Source: Alphaproteobacteria bacterium (GTDB taxonomy: Bacteria; Pseudomonadota; Alphaproteobacteria; Micavibrionales; Micavibrionaceae). Taken from it: 43,889 bases of DNA. Location: assembly GCA_021741325.1 (NCBI GenBank), contig JAIOYC010000003.1, positions 1 through 43,889 of the forward strand, in the 5' to 3' direction. The translations under genes and the position numbers were made by a program. A model generated the notes under the pieces. The model worked only from the letters and a program-made list of their open reading frames with translations. It ran no database searches and had not been told where the DNA came from. Below are positions 17,927 through 24,983 of the stretch, in pieces. Position 1 is the stretch's first letter. Every line of letters starts with the position of its first letter.

Positions 17927-18514
17927 TTAAAATTTAAAATCCTTCACATTCAGGGAATCAAACGCTGACTCATCATATTCGTAATCGCCATCAGGTTCCG
18001 GGATGCCGAGCGCTCTACGGACCATAGAGGTCTGCTCGTTCGGATGCGCATCGGAATCCACAAAATGGCCGCCGGTATAAAATGCCGGATGCACGTTATC
18101 TTTTCCACAGGGATTGGTCTCGACGCAGCTCCACTTGGTAAAAACGTAAAACATTTCCTTATCAGCCCTGTAGCGCCACTCCGTAAAGTCAACGCCTCTA
18201 TCAGTCTTGCCTGAGCACTCATTGAATTCCGGTGTGCGATCGGAAATTTCTGTGAAGACACCACGAATGGTAGTGCCTTCCGAATCCTTCTCCAGAAGCC
18301 TCACCTTGCTATAGCCGTCCTTCAGATTGTCATCGACGCCAAACTGTCCCTGGCTGTAACGGGAGAAAACCACGCCTCCCAAAACAATCATCGAAGTTCC
18401 AAGAACCCAGGGAATCGCCTTGGTGGAAAAATTCTGTACCTTCCCATTGAAGGCATTGAATTCTTCCTTCGCCTTTTTTTCCGCTTCCTTTTTCTTTCTT
18501 AACCAGTTGGGCAT
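17927..18514 (-). CDS. Hypothetical single-pass membrane protein
   Basis: The 195-residue product has a strongly basic, Lys/Glu-rich N-terminal helix (1-20), one membrane segment at about 34-50 ('PWVLGTSMIVLGGVVF') and an outer domain with paired cysteines ('NECSGKT', 'KWSCVETNPCGK') that could form disulfides in the periplasm. The C-terminus is acidic. The ATG at 18514 has AGGAG at good spacing. It follows the ankyrin-like gene by 15 bases and is probably co-transcribed with it. Family unknown. Confidence 0.7.
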   Translation of the reverse strand: MPNWLRKKKEAEKKAKEEFNAFNGKVQNFSTKAIPWVLGTSMIVLGGVVFSRYSQGQFGVDDNLKDGYSKVRLLEKDSEGTTIRGVFTEISDRTPEFNECSGKTDRGVDFTEWRYRADKEMFYVFTKWSCVETNPCGKDNVHPAFYTGGHFVDSDAHPNEQTSMVRRALGIPEPDGDYEYDESAFDSLNVKDFKF

Positions 18515-18529
18515 GGGAAAACTCCTCTC

Positions 18530-19156
18530 CTAAAAACTCGCGGGCTGGCGCCCGTTTCTTATTCCCAATCTGGAAAAAGCAGGAAGAGATATTTTCAGAT
18601 CTTCGGATGTAAAATTGCCGCCCTGTTCACGAACGGTATCAAAAATGAAGGACGCGTTTTTTAAGCATCCGGACGGCTTTAATTTACTATGACTTGGATT
18701 GGTGGTCACAGCATAAAACAGCGCAGATCTGTCTGCTATATTCGCTGCATCGAAACGCATGCCTATGCTCTTCAGAAAGGAAAGCACTCCGACATTGTCT
18801 GGCTTCAGGGCTGCACAATGAACCGCCTTGTCGCCAGTAATACTAGAAGACAGGCTAAAATCCGCCCCTTTGGCATGGAGCCGCCGCATGGCTTCCTCAT
18901 CACCGCTGCAAATCTCATACGCCCGTGTTTCACATTCATACCCGTCCCGACCACCAATCCTTGCGTCATAGCCCAGGTTGGGGTCGGCACCTTCATTAAC
19001 CGCCTGTATGATAAGGTCTACAGAACGTTTTTTTATGCCTTTTAGAAGCCGTTCCCTACTTTGTTGACTTTGATAGACGGGGTCCACGTCCAGGATTTGG
19101 GATGTATCCGCGCTTCTCTCTTCGAAAAGACCCTTTAAAAAATTCGGCAGCTTCAT
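18530..19156 (-). CDS. Ankyrin-repeat-like protein
   Basis: The 208-residue product has at least three segments that read as ankyrin repeats: 'LIIQAVNEGADPNLG' (about 48-62), 'AMRRLHAKGADFSL' (about 88-101) followed by 'DKAVHCAALK', and 'VLSFLKSIGMRFDAANIADRSALFYAV'. Ankyrin proteins bind other proteins and are common among effectors of Dot/Icm systems, but also occur in ordinary bacterial proteins. There is no signal peptide. I take the ATG at 19156; a GTG directly before it is the alternative. It leads a two-gene unit with the membrane protein downstream, divergent from gmd. Confidence 0.7.
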   Translation of the reverse strand: MKLPNFLKGLFEERSADTSQILDVDPVYQSQQSRERLLKGIKKRSVDLIIQAVNEGADPNLGYDARIGGRDGYECETRAYEICSGDEEAMRRLHAKGADFSLSSSITGDKAVHCAALKPDNVGVLSFLKSIGMRFDAANIADRSALFYAVTTNPSHSKLKPSGCLKNASFIFDTVREQGGNFTSEDLKISLPAFSRLGIRNGRQPASF

Positions 19157-19272
19157 CACGACACCCTTGTTTTTTATTATAGTTCAGAAAATACCATAAT
19201 TATTCATAAAAATCAAATTTCACCTCCTATAAACCATTTACATTCCCCTCCAAATCAGGGGAAAGTTTCCTT

Positions 19273-20334
19273 ATGAAGAATCCCAAAATCGCCTTTATCA
19301 CCGGCATCACGGGGCAGGACGGCGCCTACCTGGCGCAATTCCTTCTGGAGAAAGGCTACAGCGTCCATGGCCTGCTGCGCTGGGACTGGGCCGAGGGCAC
19401 GGACCGCCTGAAAACCCTCGGGATTGAAGACCGCCTGCACCTGCACCACGGGGACATGACCGACGCGGGAAACCTGACCCGCCTTATCAAGGCCATCGAG
19501 CCCGATGAAATATACAATCTCGCCGCGCTTACCCATGTGCAGGTGAGCTTCGAAACCCCCTCCTCCGCGTTTCAGGCCAATGCCATGGGAACGCTCAATC
19601 TCCTGGAATCCCTGCGCATCCTGGACATGCCCAAAATCCGTCTCTATCAGGCCTCCAGCTCGGAGATGTTCGGCTCCGCCCCGCCGCCGCAGAATGAAAC
19701 AACGCCCTTCCAGCCCTGCAGCCCTTATGGGGTATCGAAACTGGCCGCCTACTGGCTGGTGCGCACCTACCGGGATTCCTACGGGCTGCATGCCTCCAAC
19801 GGCATCCTGTTCAACCATGAAAGTCCCCTGCGCGGGCAGGATTTCGTCACCCGCAAGATCGCCCGCGCCGCCGTTCGGATCGCCGCAGGGTTGCAGGACG
19901 CGCTGGCGCTGGGCAATCTGGACGCCATGCGCGACTGGGGGCACGCGCGCGATTTTGTGCGGGGCATGTGGCTGATGCTGCAACAGGACGCCCCGGATGA
20001 TTATGTTTTAGCAACTGGAGAGGCTCATACGGTCCGGAACTTCGCCACGCGCGCCTTCGCACAGGCTGGGATTAAATTGACATGGACAGGCGTGGGCCTG
20101 AACGAACAGGGAGCGGATTCCAAAGGCCGCGTTCTCGTCACACTCGCCCCTTCCCTATTCCGGCCCAAGGAGGTTCATCATCTGCGGGGCGATTCCTCCA
20201 GGGCCCGCGAAAAACTCGGCTGGCGCCCTGAAACCACGCTGGACGGCCTCATCCGGGAGATGGTGGAGGCCGAACAGGGCGTTCTGGAAGACGGGAAAGA
20301 GCCGCCCTTCCCCCAACAGAGCGCCGCGGCATGA
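19273..20334 (+). CDS. gmd: GDP-mannose 4,6-dehydratase
   Basis: Gmd turns GDP-D-mannose into GDP-4-keto-6-deoxymannose in the cytoplasm, the first step to GDP-fucose or GDP-rhamnose. The 353-residue short-chain-dehydrogenase-type protein has the NADP motif 'GITGQDGAYL' (11-20), catalytic E131 in 'SSSEMFGS', Y152 and K156 in 'PYGVSK', and 'FNHESPLRG'. It overlaps fcl by the ATGA arrangement, so both are translated together. No glycosyltransferase is adjacent, so the end polymer (O-antigen or capsule) is not shown here. Confidence 0.96.
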   Translation: MKNPKIAFITGITGQDGAYLAQFLLEKGYSVHGLLRWDWAEGTDRLKTLGIEDRLHLHHGDMTDAGNLTRLIKAIEPDEIYNLAALTHVQVSFETPSSAFQANAMGTLNLLESLRILDMPKIRLYQASSSEMFGSAPPPQNETTPFQPCSPYGVSKLAAYWLVRTYRDSYGLHASNGILFNHESPLRGQDFVTRKIARAAVRIAAGLQDALALGNLDAMRDWGHARDFVRGMWLMLQQDAPDDYVLATGEAHTVRNFATRAFAQAGIKLTWTGVGLNEQGADSKGRVLVTLAPSLFRPKEVHHLRGDSSRAREKLGWRPETTLDGLIREMVEAEQGVLEDGKEPPFPQQSAAA

Positions 20335-21284
20335 GCGATGGCTGGCTGAGAGAGCCTTACCCTCTAAAGAACAAGCACATTTGGATTGCGGGACACACAG
20401 GTATGGTCGGCGCGGCACTCATGCGGGCGGTGTCGCAAGAAAGCTGTGAAATCTTGAGCGTCCCCTCTTCCTCTTTAGACCTCCGCGACCAATCCTCCGC
20501 CTTAGATTGGATTATATCAAACCATATTGACGTGATCCTCATCGCCGCAGCAACGGTCGGAGGAATCGCCGCCAACCAGAACCGGCCGGCGGATTTTCTC
20601 TACGACAATCTGATGATCGCGGCCAATATTATCCACGCCGCGCACAAGGCTAACGTGGGAAAGCTCCTCTTTCTGGGCTCCTCCTGCATCTACCCGCGCG
20701 GGGCGGACAATCCCATCCCGGAAGACGCCCTGCTGTCCGGCCCGCTGGAGCCCACCAACGAAGCTTACGCCATTGCCAAGATCGCCGGAATCAAGCTTTG
20801 CCAATCCTACCGTCGCCAGCATGGCTGCGATTTCATCAGCGCCATGCCCTGCAATCTCTACGGCCCCGGAGATACCTACGACGCGGAAAATTCCCATGTG
20901 ATCCCGGCCCTGCTGATGAAAGCGCACGAAGCCAAAACAAGCGGAGCCAGGAGCCTCACCGTCTGGGGCAGCGGCACGCCCCGCCGGGAATTCCTGCATG
21001 TGGATGATCTGGCGCGCGCGTTGCTGTTCCTGCTGAAAAATTATTCCGGCGAAAAACCCGTTAATGTCGGCGCGGGTGAAGATATTACCATCACGGATCT
21101 CGCCCGGTTAGTCGCGGATACGGTCGGCTTTGAAGGGCGCGTCGCTTTCGATCCCTCCCGGCCTGACGGCGTCCTTCGCAAGCTTATGGATTCTTCCCGG
21201 ATTACCCGGGCCGGGTGGAGAACCGAAATTTCTCTGGAAGAGGGGCTGGAGGACGCTTACAGAGATTATCTCTCCCGTTTCTAG
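20331..21284 (+). CDS. fcl: GDP-L-fucose synthase
   Basis: Fcl (WcaG) epimerises and reduces the Gmd product to GDP-L-fucose. The 317-residue protein shows 'GHTGMVGAAL' (21-30) for NADP, 'AATVGGIAAN' typical of this enzyme, 'LGSSCIYPR' with the conserved Cys, and the Y146-x3-K150 pair in 'YAIAK'. It is coupled to gmd upstream and ends with a 4-base tail-to-tail overlap with the YggS-family gene. Confidence 0.96.
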   Translation: MSDGWLREPYPLKNKHIWIAGHTGMVGAALMRAVSQESCEILSVPSSSLDLRDQSSALDWIISNHIDVILIAAATVGGIAANQNRPADFLYDNLMIAANIIHAAHKANVGKLLFLGSSCIYPRGADNPIPEDALLSGPLEPTNEAYAIAKIAGIKLCQSYRRQHGCDFISAMPCNLYGPGDTYDAENSHVIPALLMKAHEAKTSGARSLTVWGSGTPRREFLHVDDLARALLFLLKNYSGEKPVNVGAGEDITITDLARLVADTVGFEGRVAFDPSRPDGVLRKLMDSSRITRAGWRTEISLEEGLEDAYRDYLSRF

Positions 21285-21940
21285 CGCTCGCCAAAGAGCG
21301 CGGTCCCAATCCGGATGTGTGTAGCCCCCAGCCCGATCGCCTGCTCGAAATCGCCGCTCATCCCCATGCTTAAACACGGCAAACCCAGCTCCCTGCCGAA
21401 TTTATCCAGCAGCGCGAAATGCAGAGCGGGCGGATCTTCGGCCGGCGGGATGCACATAAGGCCGCGAATATCCAGGCCGCATTCCTGGACGCAAAACTCC
21501 TTAAATGCTTCCAGATCCGCTGGAATAACGCCCGCTTTTTGGGGCTCCTCCCCCGTATTCACCTGAATAAAGCATCGCAATGGACGATTCTGCTTCTCCA
21601 TTTCGGCCGCCAGGGCGCGAGCCAGCTTTTCCCGGTCCACCGTCTGGATTACGTCAAACAGCGCCACCGCATCCCGGACCTTGTTGGTCTGAAGCGGCCC
21701 GATCAAATGCAGTTCCAGATCGTGATAATCCGCGCGCAAGCCTGCCCAGTGCGCCCGCGCCTCCTGGACGCGGTTTTCTCCGAACACGCGCTGCCCGGCG
21801 GCGAGCGCCTCCCGGATTTTCTCTTCCGGCTGCGTCTTGCTGACGGCGACAAGGGTGACATCGGCGAAAGCCCGCCCGGCGGATTCACACGCTTTACGAA
21901 TGTTAGAATGAATTATTTCAAGATTTTCAGAGATCGACAT
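21281..21940 (-). CDS. YggS-family PLP homeostasis protein
   Basis: This protein family (YggS/PLPBP, COG0325) binds PLP and helps balance vitamin B6 and amino acid pools. The 219-residue product is a single alanine-racemase-type barrel with K35 in 'LVAVSKTQP', 'FGENRVQEA', 'LHLIGPLQTNK', 'VNTGEEPQKAG' and the C-terminal 'LSMGMSGDFEQAI' with 'GATHIRIGTALFG'. Length is typical. It is a single gene with its promoter probably in the 90 bases to the porin terminator. Confidence 0.93.
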   Translation of the reverse strand: MSISENLEIIHSNIRKACESAGRAFADVTLVAVSKTQPEEKIREALAAGQRVFGENRVQEARAHWAGLRADYHDLELHLIGPLQTNKVRDAVALFDVIQTVDREKLARALAAEMEKQNRPLRCFIQVNTGEEPQKAGVIPADLEAFKEFCVQECGLDIRGLMCIPPAEDPPALHFALLDKFGRELGLPCLSMGMSGDFEQAIGLGATHIRIGTALFGER

Positions 21941-21981
21941 GACTTTTCTAAGCGTTCTTTACCGTTAAAGTTTTTATAAAT

Positions 21982-22010
21982 AAAAAAGGCGCCCGCGAAG
22001 GCGCCTTTTT
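21982..22010 (-). terminator. Rho-independent terminator of the porin gene
   Basis: GGCGCC (21988-21993) and GGCGCC (22000-22005) form a stem extended by A/T pairs, with a 6-base loop. On the minus strand a T-run follows. It lies 21 bases after the porin stop. Confidence 0.88.
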
Positions 22011-22030
22011 CAATTCTAGAGATCAGCCAA

Positions 22031-23218
22031 TTAGAAGCTGATCTGCGTGCCGAGCAGAACCGACGTCGCGTCGAAGCTGTCGCCCGATGTCAGGCCGGCA
22101 ACGTTGTCGTGGTCGATGTAGCTGATCGAACCGCGGAACGTCATGCCGGGGCCGTACGTGTAAACCACGCCGCCTGTGTAGCGGTCGGTTTCCACGCCGT
22201 CGTTTCCTGTGTTACCCAGGGCGTTGGCTGTGCCTTCGCCGTTCAGGTAGGAAGCGCCCAGCTTGAAGGGGCCTGTTGTATAGTCAGCGCCGACAACGAA
22301 GGTTTTTTCCTCTTCGCGGTTTCCACCACCAACAACTTCGGTGTCACCGTAGTCGTCTTCCATGTAGGCTGCGCCCACGCCGAAGGGACCGATGTCAAGG
22401 TCGATACCGGCGTTCCATGCCTGACGGTCATCGCTGGGCTGGCCAGCAACGATAGCGGCAGTCGTGCCTTCAACGTCAACATGGGTGTAACCCGCGCCGA
22501 CGATAACGCCGACATTGTTGAACATGCCTTCATAACGAACGCCAGCTTCGTAAGCAGCGCCGAATGCATTGTCAACGTTGTCCAGGTTCAGAGCATCTTC
22601 CGTGGAAGCGTCTGCTGTGTCAGGCGTATAGGACAGACCCAACTGGAAACCGCTCCAGATCGGGGAGAGGTACGTTACTTTGTCGTCGTAACCGGAAGCA
22701 TCCTGATCGTAATCAACGCCATCGCCGCCTTCAACAACGAACGGCAGAGCTGCCGTGCCGCCAGCAGGGTCAGCTGCTGCGTAGTTGACGGGGTTTACGT
22801 ACTGACGGATACCGTCCAGGTTGGAATCAGCCGAAGGAGCTTCAACCTGCAGAAGGTAAGCTGCGCCATCTTCAGCGCCGACGTTTACACGTCCCCATGC
22901 GCCGGAGAAGTAAGCATAGCTCTCTTGAACTTCCATGCCGTCCGTTCCGTTGCCATCGGCTTCGGTTTCGAACTGCATACCAACCGTCAGGCCGTTATCC
23001 AGCGTTGTTTCGCCACCGAAGTGAATTTCAGTGCTGCGGATCATGTCCAGCTCGCGGGAGTCGCCAGCGCCGGCAACGCCGCCATTGTCGTCATCCTGGT
23101 CGGTGTACATGCCGTAACCTTTGAACCAGCCGCCCAGGTCAAGCTTAACCTGCGCGTGTGCGGGCGATGCCGCAACCACGAGACCGCAAACTGCGGCAGT
23201 TGTAAGTAGTCTTTTCAT
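22031..23218 (-). CDS. Outer-membrane porin (gram-negative porin family)
   Basis: The 395-residue protein forms a general diffusion channel in the outer membrane. I start at 23218: the ATG has GGAGA upstream and gives a clean Sec signal 'MKRLLTTAAVCGLVVAASPAHA' with cleavage after residue 22; the longer open frame to 23359 is not protein-like. The mature part is full of alternating beta-strand patterns with aromatic girdles, Asp/Gly-rich loops and a final 'LLGTQISF' with the C-terminal Phe recognised by the BAM complex. Codon use is strongly biased (GCC, AAC, TTC), as in highly expressed genes. The closest types are Rhodobacter-like or Porin_4 proteins. Confidence 0.92.
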   Translation of the reverse strand: MKRLLTTAAVCGLVVAASPAHAQVKLDLGGWFKGYGMYTDQDDDNGGVAGAGDSRELDMIRSTEIHFGGETTLDNGLTVGMQFETEADGNGTDGMEVQESYAYFSGAWGRVNVGAEDGAAYLLQVEAPSADSNLDGIRQYVNPVNYAAADPAGGTAALPFVVEGGDGVDYDQDASGYDDKVTYLSPIWSGFQLGLSYTPDTADASTEDALNLDNVDNAFGAAYEAGVRYEGMFNNVGVIVGAGYTHVDVEGTTAAIVAGQPSDDRQAWNAGIDLDIGPFGVGAAYMEDDYGDTEVVGGGNREEEKTFVVGADYTTGPFKLGASYLNGEGTANALGNTGNDGVETDRYTGGVVYTYGPGMTFRGSISYIDHDNVAGLTSGDSFDATSVLLGTQISF

Positions 23219-23372
23219 TTTATTTCTCCAATCGTAGAGAGTAAGTTTAAGAACAAGCCCTGAAGTTCCGGGCACAAAATCCGCTCGCAGACCAGCAAGC
23301 CCCCTGAAAATGCCAAGGTTCGTCTCCGGGTTCAATGACCTTTTGCCGATATGACACATTTTTCCCAGAGGC

Positions 23373-23388
23373 GTTGCAAAATTGCAAC
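23373..23388. promoter_or_regulatory. Palindromic operator-like site between porin and ctaA
   Basis: GTTGCAA and TTGCAAC are perfect inverted repeats around an AA centre, in the 236-base divergent gap between the porin start and the heme A synthase start. It lies 33 bases before the ctaA -35 box. The regulator is not known. Confidence 0.4.
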
Positions 23389-23420
23389 ACAGGCATCTTT
23401 CACACTTTACCTGGTATTTG

Positions 23421-23448
23421 TTGACATAGAATTTTCTTCTCCTACAAT
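23421..23448 (+). promoter_or_regulatory. Strong promoter of ctaA, predicting a leaderless mRNA
   Basis: TTGACA (23421-23426) and TACAAT (23443-23448) are spaced by 16 bases. Transcription should begin about 7 bases downstream, that is at or within a base or two of the ATG at 23455, leaving no room for a ribosome-binding site. Confidence 0.6.
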
Positions 23449-23454
23449 CCCCCC

Positions 23455-24537
23455 ATGCGCGCGCCCCCTGATAACGCCACCCGATCTCTCGCCCTCTGGC
23501 TCCTGTCCTGCTGCGGGCTTATTTTTGTGATGATCGTGGTCGGCGCCATCACCCGCCTGACGGAATCGGGGCTGTCGATCGTGGAATGGCGTCCCGTGAC
23601 GGGTACGCTCCCCCCACTCAGCCAGACTGCCTGGGAACGGGCCTTCGCGCTCTATAAGGAGTCTCCTGAATACCACAAGGTCCATTTCTGGATGGAGCTT
23701 TCCGATTTCAAGCGAATCTTCTTCTGGGAATGGCTTCATCGCCTTTTGGGCCGGGCGATAGGCCTTCTCTACGCCCTTCCCCTTCTGGTCTTCTGGATCC
23801 GGGGAATGATCCCGAAGGGATACGGCGCGCGCTTTCTCGCCTTTCTGGTTCTCGGCGGGCTCCAGGGCCTGCTCGGTTGGGTGATGGTCCAAAGCGGGCT
23901 GGTCGACCGACCCTCCGTCAGCCATTACCGCTTGGCCGCCCACCTCTCACTGGCCCTCGCCATTCTCTGCCTCCTTTTATGGACCGCGCTGGATTTCCTG
24001 CCCCGCAAACAGATCCCGTGCGCGCGCGGGCTTATTGGCCATGGCCTTGCCGTCCTGAGCATGATCGCGATCACTATTATATGGGGCGCCTTCACGGCTG
24101 GCCTCGACGCGGGGCTGGTTTATAATGAAAGCTTTCCCAAGATGGGCGGCCACTGGATTCCGCCCGATTTATGGACGCTCTCACCCGCCTGGGTGAATAT
24201 TTTCGAAACTCCCGCCGCCGTGCAATTCGCGCATCGCTGGCTGGCGATCACCGCTGTTCTTGGGATTTTAAGCCTCTGGGCTCATGCCCGCCTCCGGCAG
24301 ACATCCTTCCCGGCACTTCACGCGCTGGCCTTCATGGCCTTGATGCAGGCGGGGCTAGGCATTTCCACCCTGCTCAGTGGCGTGGCCCTCCCCCTTGCCG
24401 TGGCTCACCAGGCGGGCGCGGTGATTTTGCTGGGGCTGTTGGTGGCAGTTCTTAAAGAAATTCAGACCGCTAAAAGCTCTTGTCCGGAAACAACTTGGTT
24501 GTCTCGGCAAGATCAAAGAAATTTTCCACCCCACTAA
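23455..24537 (+). CDS. ctaA: Heme A synthase (COX15/CtaA)
   Basis: The enzyme oxidises the C8 methyl of heme O to make heme A for aa3-type cytochrome oxidase, in the inner membrane. The 360-residue protein has eight hydrophobic segments, 'VGAITRLTESGLSIVEW' and 'EWLHRLLGRAIG', and the heme-ligand histidines in 'AAHLSLALA', 'FAHRWLAI' and 'VAHQAGAV'. This is the proteobacterial/mitochondrial COX15 type. The predicted start sits directly at the likely transcription start. Its last 68 bases overlap the convergent sigma-region-4-like gene, so the final residues (after about 'LKEIQT') may be poorly conserved. Confidence 0.95.
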   Translation: MRAPPDNATRSLALWLLSCCGLIFVMIVVGAITRLTESGLSIVEWRPVTGTLPPLSQTAWERAFALYKESPEYHKVHFWMELSDFKRIFFWEWLHRLLGRAIGLLYALPLLVFWIRGMIPKGYGARFLAFLVLGGLQGLLGWVMVQSGLVDRPSVSHYRLAAHLSLALAILCLLLWTALDFLPRKQIPCARGLIGHGLAVLSMIAITIIWGAFTAGLDAGLVYNESFPKMGGHWIPPDLWTLSPAWVNIFETPAAVQFAHRWLAITAVLGILSLWAHARLRQTSFPALHALAFMALMQAGLGISTLLSGVALPLAVAHQAGAVILLGLLVAVLKEIQTAKSSCPETTWLSRQDQRNFPPH

Positions 24538-24901
24538 AAGATCCCGTAAGCTTCCAAGCATGCCAGCTTCTAATTTTTCTGAGTGCCGCATCGTGAGCGG
24601 TACGTACCTTATGAGGCTCCAGATCGAACTCGCTCGCTATTTGAGATCGAGTCTTTTCTTCCCTCCACACCCCTAAAAACGATTGCTTCTCCATCTCTGT
24701 GCAGTTTTCCATACATATTTCTCCGGCACGCAGAAAATTCTCAAAGCTTAGTATCTCATTATCCGGACGGATGGAGAGATGAGAGAGCCTTTCACCTTCA
24801 CGCAAACGCCCCTCAGCCGTACCGAAGAAATCTTCGTTCTCGTCCTCAGGCCGCAAAGAAATAACACGAAAACCGTGACTTAATCCATTTCCTTTAGGCA
24901 T
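24470..24901 (-). CDS. Small protein with sigma-70 region 4-like helix-turn-helix
   Basis: The 143-residue product has a C-terminal helical segment at about 68-112 that reads like sigma-70 region 4 or a related HTH: 'TEMEKQSFLGVWREEKTRSQ' then 'IASEFDLEPHKVRTAHDAAL'. No region 2 is present, so it is not a complete sigma factor; it could be a DNA-binding regulator or a remnant. The first 60 residues resemble nothing I know. The 3' end overlaps the end of ctaA by 68 bases on the opposite strand. The gene is more AT-rich than its neighbours. Start at 24901 is the ATG following an AT-rich leader with weak ribosome-binding site. Confidence 0.6.
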   Translation of the reverse strand: MPKGNGLSHGFRVISLRPEDENEDFFGTAEGRLREGERLSHLSIRPDNEILSFENFLRAGEICMENCTEMEKQSFLGVWREEKTRSQIASEFDLEPHKVRTAHDAALRKIRSWHAWKLTGSFSGVENFFDLAETTKLFPDKSF

Positions 24902-24983
24902 ATAAATACTCCATAAAAATGATTATTTTATAGAATAACTACACAATTCTATGGATTTCGTCAATAAAATACGGTGAGAGGGG

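Noticed and set aside
22109-23209. Open frame of 366 codons opposite the porin gene
   Set aside because: Shadow of a highly biased porin gene; product is Val/Cys/Ala-rich without protein-like order.
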